From Psychrobacter ciconiae (lineage in GTDB: Bacteria; Pseudomonadota; Gammaproteobacteria; Pseudomonadales; Moraxellaceae), in the NCBI RefSeq assembly GCF_904846055.1, contig NZ_CAJGYV010000001.1, positions 2,232,001 to 2,296,000 of the forward strand: 64,000 bases of DNA, in the 5' to 3' direction. Positions 22,987-32,796 of the stretch are shown one piece after another (the first letter of the stretch is position 1; each line of letters opens with the position of its first letter). Position numbers and translations under genes: made by a program. The notes beneath the pieces were generated by a model. That model did no database searches and was not told the origin of the DNA. It saw nothing but the letters and a program-made list of their open reading frames with translations.

Positions 22987-23670
22987 GCTTTAAGAAGGTA
23001 TAAAACGAATCTATCGCGATGATAGGTTCGTTTTTTTAACAAAGATGGTTTCAAAGATAAGGCTGGGAATATTTTTGGTGGAGCTTTCCTGATATTAAGT
23101 TATTTAACAGTTGACACTTCGATGGTTTTTTGTCAATATATTTGCAAATCATGTTAGTAGCTCCTGCACCTTGTTCTAAGCAATAAACACTCCTTATTCT
23201 GTCTGAATTATAGAGCTTGAGCTTATTATATAGATTGAAGCTCATCGATATTGAGTCGAACACTTTTTCTTGCAGATTCTATGATAGGCAACCGCCTCTT
23301 TTTTAGTATTAGAATTAACATTCTTGATATATTTGTGGTTAATAAAATTTTAGCTTCTATTGCTGGAAAACTACTTTTTTTCTTGACAGCATACTTCGTA
23401 ACCGCTTTGGCTATCGTTAGCCACCATATTGAACTTTAGATAAATTACAGCTTCCTGCACTATTAAAAAATATAGCAGCGATCATCAGTAAATAACGTTT
23501 CAAAACTTCAAGCTATGTCTAAGGATTTTGACAGTAGCTCAGCTTTTCAATCAAGCTGCACTTAAATTGGTGTTTAAAGGTAAATTCCAGTCCATCGGAA
23601 CAATCAAGCCTTGGCTTCATAAGATTAACATCAGCTTACTGCAGCACAAACCCACTAAGGAACATTAATA
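22987..23670. other. 684-bp AT-rich region without a convincing gene
   Basis: After the terminator at 23003-23037 there are only two short frames (minus-strand 70 codons ending at 23051; plus-strand 62 codons ending at 23439), neither with a good ribosome site or recognisable motif. The stretch is more AT-rich than its surroundings and could be a decayed insertion. The last 150 bp probably hold the allE promoter. Confidence 0.4.
23003..23037 (+). terminator. Terminator of the hydroxyacid dehydrogenase gene
   Basis: AAAACGAATCTATC / GATAGGTTCGTTTT stem around a GCGAT loop, followed by a T-run. Confidence 0.88.
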
Positions 23671-24507
23671 ATGTCAACAAAGAGTACTTATTACGCACCA
23701 CCTGGCGGATTGCCACCTCAAACACAACTGCTATCTGACCGTGCTATCTTCACTGAAGCGTATGCAATTATCCCCAAACGTGTTCTGACTGACATTGTTA
23801 TTAGTTATCTTCCATTTTGGGAAGGGATGCGGATGTGGGTTATCGCACGTCCTTTGACTGGCTTTTCAGAAACTTTCTCTCAATACATCGTTGAAGTAGA
23901 GCCAAATGGCGGATCTGACAAGCCTGAACTAGACGACAAAGCTGAAGCGGTATTGTTTGTTGTTGAAGGCGAAATGGACATCACTATTGAAGGTGAAGCC
24001 CATCATTTAGAAGCGGGCGGTTATGCTTATCTGCCACCAAAATGTAACTGGACGCTAAAAAACAACAGCAATGGTCTTGTGAAGTTTCATTGGATTCGCA
24101 AAGCTTATCAGTATGTTGATGGTATTGACGCGCCAGAAGCTTTCGTAACTAGCGATCATGATGTTGAAGCTATCGAGATGCCGAATACTAATGGTATCTG
24201 GAAGACCACCCGATTTACTGAGCAGTCTGATATGCGTCATGACATGCACGTGAATATCGTGACTTTCCAGCCAGGCGGCGTGATTCCATTTGACGAAACT
24301 CACGTGATGGAGCATGGCTTGTATGTGTTAGAAGGCAAAGCGGTGTATCACTTGAACGGTGAGTGGGTCGAAGTTGAAGCTGGCGACTTTATGTGGCTTC
24401 GCGCGTTCTGCCCACAGTCTTGCTACGCTGGTGGTCCAGGACCGTTCAGATACTTGCTGTATAAAGATGTGAACAGACACATGCCGTTCATTCGTCCAGA
24501 AAGATAA
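23671..24507 (+). CDS. allE: (S)-Ureidoglycine aminohydrolase (AllE/YlbA-type bicupin)
   Basis: Hydrolyses (S)-ureidoglycine to (S)-ureidoglycolate and ammonia in allantoin breakdown. 278 residues with two cupin domains. The C-terminal cupin keeps the Mn-binding set E209, H211 and H215 (in DETHVMEHGLYVLEG) and Q249 (CPQSCYAGGPGPFR). The start MSTKSTYYAPPGGLPPQTQLL is characteristic of the family, and AAGGAACATTAATA precedes the ATG. No other purine-degradation gene (allantoinase, allantoate amidohydrolase, urate oxidase) is in this window, so it is an orphan here. Confidence 0.9.
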   Translation: MSTKSTYYAPPGGLPPQTQLLSDRAIFTEAYAIIPKRVLTDIVISYLPFWEGMRMWVIARPLTGFSETFSQYIVEVEPNGGSDKPELDDKAEAVLFVVEGEMDITIEGEAHHLEAGGYAYLPPKCNWTLKNNSNGLVKFHWIRKAYQYVDGIDAPEAFVTSDHDVEAIEMPNTNGIWKTTRFTEQSDMRHDMHVNIVTFQPGGVIPFDETHVMEHGLYVLEGKAVYHLNGEWVEVEAGDFMWLRAFCPQSCYAGGPGPFRYLLYKDVNRHMPFIRPER

Positions 24508-24558
24508 GTAATATCCAAGCCCAGTTAATTTAAATGGGCGGTTTATTACTATAAGAAG

Positions 24559-24594
24559 CGGCGCTATCCATAGAGTTGATAGCGCCGTTTTTTT
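24559..24594 (+). terminator. Terminator of allE
   Basis: CGGCGCTATC / GATAGCGCCG stem with a 9-nt loop, followed by T7. Confidence 0.93.
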
Positions 24595-24631
24595 ATCATG
24601 GGTTAAAATTATTTAATAATATTTAAACAAT

Positions 24632-24665
24632 AAAAAACCCTTACAAGTCTTTGACTGTAAGGGTT
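24632..24665 (-). terminator. Terminator of the tRNA gene
   Basis: On the minus strand, AACCCTTACA / TGTAAGGGTT is followed by a T-run, about 20 nt beyond the tRNA 3' end. Confidence 0.88.
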
Positions 24666-24682
24666 TGCTTTTTTCGAATGTT

Positions 24683-24759
24683 TGGTGGGCCCAGTAGGAC
24701 TTGAACCTACGACCAAAGGATTATGAGTCCTCTGCTCTAACCAACTGAGCTATAGGCCC
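24683..24759 (-). tRNA. tRNA with CAU anticodon, probably tRNA-Ile2 (lysidine-modified)
   Basis: A 77-nt tRNA including encoded CCA. Acceptor stem GGGCCTA/TGGGCCC, D-arm with GTTGGTTAGAGC, anticodon loop ACTCATAAT giving CAU, T-arm GTAGGTTCAAGTCCTAC. The body (GGTCG variable loop, GTTCAAGTCC T-loop) looks more like the TilS-dependent tRNA-Ile2 than elongator tRNA-Met, but the call cannot be settled by eye. It is certainly not initiator tRNA. Confidence 0.9.
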
Positions 24760-24820
24760 TAATTAAGAAGCATTATGATACCTGATTTTTTAAAATTATC
24801 AAGTAAAAGTTAAGCGATGA

Positions 24821-25615
24821 TTAAGCCAAGCCGCCTGCTATGGTAAGACTGCGGCCGCCATCAATCGTAATGATTTCACCGGTTATATAGCCAGATTTTG
24901 CCAAATATAAGACGCAATCGGCCACATCTTCAGGAACTCCTAAACGCTGCATTGGGATGGAGCTCAAAATTTGACGCTTTTGCCGATCACTTAGCGCTTG
25001 GTCGCTGTCATCTTCGGGCAAAATATTAGCCCCTAACGCAATGCCGCTCACGCGGACACTTGGCGCAAGCTCAAGCGCTAAGGATTTGACCATCATGTTA
25101 TGTGCCGCCTTTGCCATGTTATATACCGTATAGCCCAAAAAGGGCTGCTGTAATCCATGAATGTCAAGCAAGCTAATGATACAGCCGCGTGATTTTTCAA
25201 GCTCAGGGCGTAGGGCTTGGCTTAATAGTAGCGGCGCTTTGGCGTTGGTGAGCATCAGCTCATCCCAATGCTGCAACTTAATATCGCCAACAGCTGTGGG
25301 ATAAAAGCGCGATGCATTATGAACCAGAACATCAATCCTGCCAAATGTAGTTATAATAGCTTGCGTAAATTCCTCAAGCTGTTTTGGGCAGTTGACCAAT
25401 CCCAAATCCGCTGTGATAACCTCCGCGCTATTGTCGCGTTTGGTGTTAAGTTTTTTTGCTAATGTTAAGGCTTCTTTTTCACTTTGATGACAATGAATAA
25501 TAACGCGGTAGCCTTGATGATGCGCCGCAAAAACAATGGCGGCGCCAATTCGCTTTGCCGCACCTGTGACAAGCATGACCGGTGCAGTCGTTGATTTAGC
25601 AAGGTTGATGGTCAT
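24821..25615 (-). CDS. folM: Pteridine reductase-like SDR (FolM-type)
   Basis: SDR of 264 residues with the TGAAKRIG cofactor motif (TGxxxRxG) that marks pteridine reductases and FolM, suggesting NADPH-linked reduction of dihydromonapterin or dihydrofolate. Catalytic residues are atypical: the region reads CIISLLDIHGLQQPFLGYTVYNMAKAA in two abutting pieces, with Tyr and Lys in YNMAK and Asp in the LLDIHG position where classical SDRs have Ser, also a known pteridine-reductase trait. ATG at 25615 is one base after the cca stop; a longer frame would start inside cca. Downstream partner of cca. Confidence 0.82.
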   Translation of the reverse strand: MTINLAKSTTAPVMLVTGAAKRIGAAIVFAAHHQGYRVIIHCHQSEKEALTLAKKLNTKRDNSAEVITADLGLVNCPKQLEEFTQAIITTFGRIDVLVHNASRFYPTAVGDIKLQHWDELMLTNAKAPLLLSQALRPELEKSRGCIISLLDIHGLQQPFLGYTVYNMAKAAHNMMVKSLALELAPSVRVSGIALGANILPEDDSDQALSDRQKRQILSSIPMQRLGVPEDVADCVLYLAKSGYITGEIITIDGGRSLTIAGGLA

Positions 25616-25616
25616 G

Positions 25617-26795
25617 TTAAACCGCGTCACTAAGCTGAGCTTTGATTTTATCAATCCTTGCTTGTTTGATAGCGATGCCGATGTCCGCGCCTTTTAGTGA
25701 CGGGTCAATATCTTTAACAGTCACGCTATTATAGTTGTCAATGGCTTGCGACATTTTGACCTGCTGCGCTGCCAATTGCCAAACTTGTACCACTTTCATA
25801 AGTGCTATAAAACGCTCAGGGTGCTTGTCCAAAGACACCGACTGAATAAAGCTTGCCAAATCATTTGCGTTTATATTATCGAAGTTGGCTAAATTTTTTG
25901 AATGGGTCATCAGCCAAAGGGCAAATTGGGTGATGTTTTTAGGGACTTTGTTTTGACCGCCAAAGGTGCGCACGCAGGTCAACGCATCATCTATATTTGT
26001 GCTGGGTGATGAAAAGCTCATCATTAAAAGCGCCCAACGCTGCTGCAAATCTAGCTGAAAGTTTTCGGCAAGCTCAAGGCTGTTAAGAACTTGCAAGCGC
26101 CGAGATTCTCCCAAACCGTCTTGATACCAACTTTCATAAAGCTTTGGATAAAGGGCTTTAAGCACGCCGATATCTGCAAGGTTTTGCCAATAAATTTGCG
26201 GGGCATCTTGCAAAAGGGCGCGGCTGGACTCTTGCCAAATTCGCTCGCGGCTTAAATGGGTAAGCTCACCACTGTCAACCAGTGACGTCATCAGCGCTAA
26301 AGTTTCCTCAGCGATACTAAAGCCCAGCGGAAAATAGCGACTATAAAAGCGCGCCGTTCGCAGCACTCGCAAAGGGTCTTCACTAAAGGCGCTTGAGACG
26401 TGACGCAGGGTTTTATTTTTAATATCTTCAAGACCGCCATAATAATCAATAACTTGACCGGTAAGCGGCGAGCTGTCAGTGAGACTTTTGACCTCAATTG
26501 CCATGGCGTTGACCGTCAAGTCGCGGCGCTGTAAGTCCTCTTGTAGCGTGACATCAGGACTGGCAAACACCTGAAAGCCTTGATAGCCGTGACCCAATTT
26601 GCGCTCAGTTCGGGCAAGGGCATACTCGTTTTTGGTTTTTGGATGCAAAAATACGGGAAAGTCAGCACCGACTTGGCAAAATCCGGCAGCCAGCATCTCA
26701 TCAACGCAGCTGCCAACCACCACAAAGTCTTGGTCTTTAACTTGCCGCCCAAGCAGCTGGTCACGAACCGCGCCGCCTACCAAATAAACCTTCAT
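25617..26795 (-). CDS. cca: CCA tRNA nucleotidyltransferase
   Basis: Adds or repairs the 3' CCA of tRNAs without a template. 392 residues, beginning [16 protein letters not shown] with the class II nucleotidyltransferase motif, DQDFVVVG (metal-binding Asp positions), the LARTERK region and [12 protein letters not shown]. It is followed by arm/tail helices including [12 protein letters not shown]. It lacks the C-terminal HD domain of the longer bifunctional enzymes. GAGGTCACT precedes the ATG. Its stop is one base from the FolM-like gene, so the two are probably co-translated. Confidence 0.95.
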   Translation of the reverse strand: MKVYLVGGAVRDQLLGRQVKDQDFVVVGSCVDEMLAAGFCQVGADFPVFLHPKTKNEYALARTERKLGHGYQGFQVFASPDVTLQEDLQRRDLTVNAMAIEVKSLTDSSPLTGQVIDYYGGLEDIKNKTLRHVSSAFSEDPLRVLRTARFYSRYFPLGFSIAEETLALMTSLVDSGELTHLSRERIWQESSRALLQDAPQIYWQNLADIGVLKALYPKLYESWYQDGLGESRRLQVLNSLELAENFQLDLQQRWALLMMSFSSPSTNIDDALTCVRTFGGQNKVPKNITQFALWLMTHSKNLANFDNINANDLASFIQSVSLDKHPERFIALMKVVQVWQLAAQQVKMSQAIDNYNSVTVKDIDPSLKGADIGIAIKQARIDKIKAQLSDAV

Positions 26796-26854
26796 AGTGA
26801 CCTCAGTTATTTTTAAACTTTTTTGTTAGTGGGCTATTTTAAAGGGTTTTGCAA

Positions 26855-26885
26855 TAAAAAAGCCAATATCTTACGATATTAGCTA
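26855..26885 (-). terminator. Terminator of maeB
   Basis: Minus strand AGCTAATATC / GATATTGGCT stem with GTAA loop, followed by T6. Confidence 0.88.
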
Positions 26886-26919
26886 GGGTAGATCATAGGG
26901 ACAGTTAAGATACTAAAGC

Positions 26920-29253
26920 TTAGCGCTGAGCATTTTCTAGGTCTTGCGCTTCAGTCACGGCAAGGGCGGTCATGTTGACCACGCGGCGGGCGGTGGCTGA
27001 AGGGGTCAAGATATGTACCGGTTTATTTGCACCAAGCAAAATAGGACCGATAGAGGCGCTTTGCGTTGCGGTTTTGAGCAAGTTAAAGGCAATGTTCGCA
27101 GCATCTACGGTCGGTAAAATCAGTAAATTTGCAGAACCTTTAAGCGTGCTTGAGGGTAGGTCATCCAAGCGAATACGCTCGTTTAGCGCCGCATCACCTT
27201 GCATTTCGCCGTCAAATTCAAAATCCACGTCCATGTTGCTTAAAAGCTCGTAAACCTTGCGCATTTTAACCGCACTTGGGCGATCTGAGGTGCCAAAGTT
27301 GGAATGTGACACCAGTGCAACTCGGGGCGTGATACCAAAGCGGCGCATTTGGGCGACAGCAAGAACCGTCATTTCAGCAAGCTGTTCGGCAGTTGGGTCA
27401 TCGTGGATATAAGTGTCGGCAATAAAAATATTGCGGTCTTGCATGAGAACGGCATTCATGGCATAAAAATCGTTAACGCCGGCTTTTTTGCCAATGACGC
27501 TTTGGATATAACGCAGATGGAGATGATAATGGCTAAACGTGCCACAAATCATGCCATCAGCGTCGCCGTTTTCGACCAGTAATGCGCCAATTAATGAGGT
27601 CTTTCGGCGAACGTCACGGCGCGCAAGCTCAGGGCTAACCCCTAATCGTTTGTTTTTTTCGTAGTAACCTTGCCAGTAATTTTTGTAGCGTGGGTCGTCG
27701 TCTTGGTTGACAATGGTAACATTTTCACCATCTTTTAGGCGCAGTCCTAACCGTTTGATATTTTTTTCAATAATGGCTGGGCGACCGACCAAGATAGGCT
27801 TGGCAAGCTCTTCATCAACCACGACCTGAACGGCAAGTAGGATGTTATGGTCTTCGCCTTCGCAATAAACGATGCGTTTAGGCTCGGCTTTAGCGCGTGC
27901 AAATACTGGCTTCATCACAAATGCAGAGTTGTAAACAAACTCTGATAACTGCTGTCGATAAGCTCTAAAGTCTTCAATAGGCAAGGTGGCAACACCTGAA
28001 TCCATAGCAGCTTTGGCGACGGCAGGGGCAATTTCGATAATTAAATTTGGTTCAAGGGGTCCTGGAATTAGGTAGTCGCGACCGAAGCTTTTGGTGGTGT
28101 CAGTCGTTTTGGCGCGAGTGGTGGTCGGCATCGCCTCAACATGCGCCATGGCAGCGATAGCGCGGACGCAAGCGATTTTCATTTCTTCATTGACTGTAGT
28201 TGCGCCCACATCAAGCGCGCCGCGAAAAATGTAAGGAAAGCAAAGCGCATTGTTGACTTGATTGGGGTAGTCTGAGCGACCGGTTGCCATGATGACATCT
28301 GGGCGAACTGAATGGGCAACCTCAGGCATGATTTCAGGCGTTGGATTGGCAAGCGCAAAAATGATGGGGTCGCGCGCCATGCGATTGACCATATCCGCCG
28401 TAAGGATACCGGGCATTGAAAGCCCTAAAAACATATCTGTGCCGTCAATAAGCTGGTCAATGGTTGTCGCGTCGGTGTCACGAGCATAGCGCTGTTTTGA
28501 TTCATCCAAATTGTCGCGCTTGGTCGAGATGATGCCACGCGAGTCTGCCACAAAGATATTTTGTTTTTGAACCCCAAGCGCGCACAACAAGTCAAGGCAT
28601 GAAATCGCAGCAGCGCCAGCACCTGAGCAAATTACCTTGATATCTTCAATTTTTTTATCAGCGATTAATAAAGCGTTTAACAGGGCAGCACCAACGATAA
28701 TGGACGTACCGTGCTGGTCATCGTGAAACACCGGAATGTTCATACGTTTACGCAGTTCGCGCTCAATTTTAAAGCATTCAGGCGCTTTGATATCTTCTAA
28801 ATTAATCCCGCCAAAGGTTGGCTCTAAGGCGGCGACCGCTTCGATAAACTTATCAGGGTCATTTTGCGCCACTTCAATATCAAAAACGTCAATGCCAGCA
28901 AATTTTTTGAATAAAACGCCTTTGCCCTCCATGACAGGCTTTGATGCCAAAGCACCGATATTGCCAAGTCCTAAAACTGCCGTACCATTGGTGATGACTC
29001 CGACCAAATTGTTGCGGGCAGTATATTTTGCGGCAAGGGTTGGGTCTTTTTCAATTTCAAGACAAGGGACAGCAACGCCCGGTGAGTAAGCTAAAGCAAG
29101 GTCGCGTTGGTTGGCAAGTTGCTTGGTAGGGGTGACAGAGATTTTACCGGGGCGAGGGTGGGCGTGATAGTGTAGGGCAGCTTGTTCAAACTGCTCTTTA
29201 TTCATATCAGCATGTGGTGCATTTGAAGCTTTATCGTCAGTGATATCGGTCAT
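26920..29253 (-). CDS. maeB: NADP-dependent malic enzyme with C-terminal phosphotransacetylase-like domain
   Basis: 777 residues, the length of MaeB-type enzymes. N-terminal malic domain (about 1-430) with [31 protein letters not shown] and the dinucleotide loop [15 protein letters not shown]. The C-terminal third (about 440-777) is a phosphate acetyltransferase-like domain with [15 protein letters not shown] and [13 protein letters not shown], thought to be regulatory (acetyl-CoA sensing) rather than catalytic. It converts malate to pyruvate with NADPH formation. No strong ribosome site precedes the ATG. Followed by its own terminator. Confidence 0.95.
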   Translation of the reverse strand: MTDITDDKASNAPHADMNKEQFEQAALHYHAHPRPGKISVTPTKQLANQRDLALAYSPGVAVPCLEIEKDPTLAAKYTARNNLVGVITNGTAVLGLGNIGALASKPVMEGKGVLFKKFAGIDVFDIEVAQNDPDKFIEAVAALEPTFGGINLEDIKAPECFKIERELRKRMNIPVFHDDQHGTSIIVGAALLNALLIADKKIEDIKVICSGAGAAAISCLDLLCALGVQKQNIFVADSRGIISTKRDNLDESKQRYARDTDATTIDQLIDGTDMFLGLSMPGILTADMVNRMARDPIIFALANPTPEIMPEVAHSVRPDVIMATGRSDYPNQVNNALCFPYIFRGALDVGATTVNEEMKIACVRAIAAMAHVEAMPTTTRAKTTDTTKSFGRDYLIPGPLEPNLIIEIAPAVAKAAMDSGVATLPIEDFRAYRQQLSEFVYNSAFVMKPVFARAKAEPKRIVYCEGEDHNILLAVQVVVDEELAKPILVGRPAIIEKNIKRLGLRLKDGENVTIVNQDDDPRYKNYWQGYYEKNKRLGVSPELARRDVRRKTSLIGALLVENGDADGMICGTFSHYHLHLRYIQSVIGKKAGVNDFYAMNAVLMQDRNIFIADTYIHDDPTAEQLAEMTVLAVAQMRRFGITPRVALVSHSNFGTSDRPSAVKMRKVYELLSNMDVDFEFDGEMQGDAALNERIRLDDLPSSTLKGSANLLILPTVDAANIAFNLLKTATQSASIGPILLGANKPVHILTPSATARRVVNMTALAVTEAQDLENAQR

Positions 29254-29509
29254 AATAATAGTGCCATGGTTAAAATAATAAAAATAACGCGAGCGCTTAA
29301 TCTATTGCCGCAACCTTAAATTGCAATCAGCTTCCGCTTGAGTCGTCAGTCAATCGCAACTTATTCTAGCACTGTTAATAATTTGCTGACCAGTGATCGG
29401 CTATTAATATACAAAACTATAATACATAACATTTATCACCATGATGATGACTTTTTAAATGTTAATATCTTTCATAAGTTATTGTTAATTATCATAAACT
29501 TATCCATAA

Positions 29510-30985
29510 TTAAGACGAGCAGCTGATAGAAAGCGGCGGTGCGTCATGATTTGGCGGCGTTATATCAAGGTTAGTGGCGATATCTTGAACCTTAAACGGC
29601 TGACTGAGCAGTTCAAATAAGCGCGCGACCTCGTTAAAGTCTCCTTTTTCAGCTTCTATAATTGCCCGCTGCGCCATATCATTGCGTAAAATATAAACCG
29701 GATTGTTCGCCGTCAAACGGTTAATAACTTCCTCTTGAGGCAGCTTTTGCCAAAGTGCTTGATATCGTGATTGCCAGTTTTGCCAAGACTGCCTTGCTTT
29801 ATCGCCTTGGTTTTCGATTTCTTGATTAAGCGTTTCAAGCAGTTGCGCTTCAAATGTGAAGTCATCAGGAGCAATCAGGGCTAACAGCGCGCGAAAGCTG
29901 TTGGTATAATCCAAGCGACAATCTTGCAAAAGGGTCAGCCAATCAAACCCAACGCCTAAGCTGTCCTCATCATGCGGCAATCCTATTTTATCGCAAAGCC
30001 CCGTTTGATAGCGCTGCATAAAAACAGGCTCGTAATGGGCTAACGCTTCGCCTAAGCCTTGACGGCTTATCCCTGACAATCGCATAAAATGCGGCAGCCA
30101 AACGTTTAAATTCCAATGCCCAATCGCCGGCTGATTTTGATACGCATAGCGACCGGTAAAGTCTGAATGGTTGTTAATCCAAGCCGGATTAAAGCGCTCC
30201 ATAAAGCCAAAAGGTCCAAAATCAAGCGTACTGCCGGTAATGGATAAGTTATCGGTATTCATCACCCCGTGAGCAAAGCCAATTAACTGCCAATCGGCAA
30301 TCAAGCGCGCGGTGTTTTTAACGACCTTTTCTAAAAATGCCAAAACTGGATGGTCCGCCGATAGGCAATCTGGAAAATACGTTGCTATCATATAATCGGT
30401 AAATGGCTTGAGTAAGTCCGGTGCAAAGCTTGCAATCCACTCAATATGACCCAAGCGAATATGACAGTCGGCAACGCGAATTAGCGCCGCTCCTGACTCT
30501 ATCGTTTCGCGCTGAACCGGCGTTTTTGAGGTCACTATCCCAAGGGCGCTTGATGAGGCAATGCCAAGTTGGGTGAGCGCATGACCCCCCAAATACTCGC
30601 GAATACTGCTTCGAAGTACCGCCCGACCATCGCCCATCCGCGAGTAGGGCGTCAAACCACTGCCTTTTAAATGCAAATCTTGCAGCTTGCCGGTGTTGTC
30701 GATGACTTGCGCCAAAAGCAATCCGCGACCATCGCCAAGCTGACCTGCCCATTGCCCAAACTGATGACCGGCATACGCCATGGCAAGTGGGCAAAACCCC
30801 TTTGGAACATAAGCGCCACCGATGATGTCGACCCAGTTTTGCATCAAGTCGTCATCCTCTGACCAACCGATTTTTTTTGCTAAGTTTTGGTTAAAATGAA
30901 CGGGCGTTGGCGAGTCAAGCGGCGTTGGCGGTTGACGGTGATACAGCCTTGGGTCTAATTGCGAAAACGTGTTGTGATACTTCAT
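29510..30985 (-). CDS. selO: Protein adenylyltransferase SelO (YdiU)
   Basis: Pseudokinase-fold enzyme that transfers AMP to Ser/Thr/Tyr of target proteins and has been linked to redox stress. About 491 residues from the ATG at 30985 (AAGGACAACCGAC upstream; the longer frame adds an unlikely 21 residues). Conserved parts: YAGHQFGQWAGQLGDGRG, HLKGSGLTPYSR, GFAHGVMNTDNLSITG and the DFGPFGFM metal-binding segment. The C-terminus ends ISCSS, with Cys where animal SelO has selenocysteine. Monocistronic. Confidence 0.95.
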   Translation of the reverse strand: MKYHNTFSQLDPRLYHRQPPTPLDSPTPVHFNQNLAKKIGWSEDDDLMQNWVDIIGGAYVPKGFCPLAMAYAGHQFGQWAGQLGDGRGLLLAQVIDNTGKLQDLHLKGSGLTPYSRMGDGRAVLRSSIREYLGGHALTQLGIASSSALGIVTSKTPVQRETIESGAALIRVADCHIRLGHIEWIASFAPDLLKPFTDYMIATYFPDCLSADHPVLAFLEKVVKNTARLIADWQLIGFAHGVMNTDNLSITGSTLDFGPFGFMERFNPAWINNHSDFTGRYAYQNQPAIGHWNLNVWLPHFMRLSGISRQGLGEALAHYEPVFMQRYQTGLCDKIGLPHDEDSLGVGFDWLTLLQDCRLDYTNSFRALLALIAPDDFTFEAQLLETLNQEIENQGDKARQSWQNWQSRYQALWQKLPQEEVINRLTANNPVYILRNDMAQRAIIEAEKGDFNEVARLFELLSQPFKVQDIATNLDITPPNHDAPPLSISCSS

Positions 30986-31081
30986 GTCGGTTGTCCTTAT
31001 TTTTTTACCACTATAGCACAGCACAAAATCGCTTAACCATTTAACCAAACTTTTAACTGAGCTTTTGACACGGCGCTAGCA

Positions 31082-31116
31082 TAAAAAATCCCCCTAACCA
31101 TGACGGCTAGAGGGAG
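31082..31116 (-). terminator. Terminator of the desaturase gene
   Basis: Minus strand CCCTCTAGCC / GGTTAGGGGG imperfect stem with GTCAT loop, followed by T6. Confidence 0.8.
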
Positions 31117-31153
31117 GAGAAAACTATATTTAACTACGCTTTTGAATAAAAGC

Positions 31154-32563
31154 TTAAGCTGCTTTTTGGTCAAAACCTAATGAGCGAAACGCGATTTTTA
31201 AATTGTCGTTATGAGCGACGATTTTTTGCTCAATTTTTGCATACTCATGTTTGAGTTTTTCATCAACCTCATGCAGACGGTCCGCAAACTCAGTCTTTTT
31301 CATCTCAATGGTTTTGGTCTTTAAAGCTTGCCACTCTTCAACCGTTTGCGTGAATGCTTCGTATTCAAGCTTGATGCGCTCTTGGAAATGAACCATCGCT
31401 TGCGGCAAGTCAATACCACTGGTGCTTACGGTGTCGATTTGCTCTTGGGCGCGTTTAAACTGCATTTGCACTTCAGCGTGCTTGATGGTGGCGTCATCGA
31501 TGGTGCGAAGCTCGCTGGTCAGACCAAGTTTTGATAGTCCTGCAATCAGCCATTTGGTTGGGTCGTATTGCCACCATTTCACCCCGTTACGGTAATCGTA
31601 TTGGAAGAAGTGGTGGTAGTTGTGATAGCCCTCACCCCAAGTGAAAATCGCTAGGATAAAGTTATCACGCGCCGTATTGGTATCAGTATAAGGTCTTGTG
31701 CCAAACATATGGCAAAGTGAGTTAATAAAAAACGTGAAGTGATGGGTCAAGACCAAACGCAGTAGCCCTGCTAATACCAACGTTCCCCAAACATCGCCCA
31801 GTAACCAGCCAACCGCTCCGACAATACCGATGTTGGCAGCAAGCACCCAAAGACCATAATATTTATGCTGAATTTGCAATACTTTGTCTTTGGTTAAATC
31901 TGGAATGTTTTTGTAGTCAAATTTACCGCTTGGGTAGTTTTTTAACATCCAGCCGATGTGACTGAACCAAAATCCACGATTTGCTGAGTACGGGTCGTCC
32001 ATGCGGTGGTCAACGTGACGGTGGTGGCTTCTGTGACCTGAGCACCAGTCAAACGCTGAGCCTTGAACGGCAAGGGTTGCGCCGGTTAACAAAAAGTTTT
32101 TGACCGCCGGATGCGCTTTATAAGAACGGTGCGACAGTAAGCGGTGGTAGCCTGCGGTGATGCTCAGTCCCGTCCACGCCATAAAAAAGCCGAACGCGCC
32201 CCAAACTGGCAAGCTGACTTTGTGAGTGAGCAAATACCACGGGGTGATGACGGCAGCGGCAAGGGGCGTTGCAACCAAAATCGTCGCCGGAATCCAGTTA
32301 ATCGGTGCTTTTTTAAATTCAAGCTCACGAATGTCAATCGCTTCATTGATAGTGACATCGGTCGGCGTTGACGGCTTATTGAGATAACCGCTTGCCTTGT
32401 TTTTTAAGTTGGCTTGCAGATTAGTGGTTGGTGTGTCTTTTTCCTCAAGCCAAGTTTTTAGGCGTAGCGCCTGAGTCCCAGCAGTTTGGAGTAGTGCATC
32501 ACCAGATTGGATTGCTAATCGCAAGCCTTTAAGTGGCAAGCCCATTGCTTTTTTTGCAATCAT
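31154..32563 (-). CDS. Acyl-CoA/acyl-lipid delta-9 desaturase with C-terminal coiled-coil extension
   Basis: Membrane di-iron desaturase introducing a double bond in saturated acyl chains. All three His boxes are present: HRLLSH (140-145), HRSHHRHVDH (about 175-185) and GEGYHNYHHF (about 300). Hydrophobic segments lie around 91-135 and 235-270. The protein is long (469) because of an N-terminal 80-residue helical or polar region and a C-terminal part (about 370-469) rich in Glu/Lys/Gln heptads, probably a coiled coil. AGGGATATTAT precedes the ATG. Membrane fluidity or cold adaptation is the usual role; the extra coil's role is unknown. Confidence 0.9.
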   Translation of the reverse strand: MIAKKAMGLPLKGLRLAIQSGDALLQTAGTQALRLKTWLEEKDTPTTNLQANLKNKASGYLNKPSTPTDVTINEAIDIRELEFKKAPINWIPATILVATPLAAAVITPWYLLTHKVSLPVWGAFGFFMAWTGLSITAGYHRLLSHRSYKAHPAVKNFLLTGATLAVQGSAFDWCSGHRSHHRHVDHRMDDPYSANRGFWFSHIGWMLKNYPSGKFDYKNIPDLTKDKVLQIQHKYYGLWVLAANIGIVGAVGWLLGDVWGTLVLAGLLRLVLTHHFTFFINSLCHMFGTRPYTDTNTARDNFILAIFTWGEGYHNYHHFFQYDYRNGVKWWQYDPTKWLIAGLSKLGLTSELRTIDDATIKHAEVQMQFKRAQEQIDTVSTSGIDLPQAMVHFQERIKLEYEAFTQTVEEWQALKTKTIEMKKTEFADRLHEVDEKLKHEYAKIEQKIVAHNDNLKIAFRSLGFDQKAA

Positions 32564-32796
32564 ATAATATCCCTAGCGGTATTGATTTTAGCCCCTATCT
32601 TACCCTAATTTAATTAGAAAGTGAACGCCTATACACTATAAAAATCTTACTAAATAACAATAACTTGTATGAATTTTAGTAGTAGATAAGGTTAAAACCT
32701 TGCTGCCTTTCAGGAATTAGCACAATTTGTAATCAAAACAGCTTTAATTCGGCAATATTTTGCAGGGTAAGTTTTGATAAAAAATAGCAAAGGCGG

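Noticed and set aside
23051..23439. Two short frames (minus 70 codons, plus 62 codons) in the AT-rich gap
   Set aside because: No ribosome site, no motif, overlapping each other's region; treated as chance frames.
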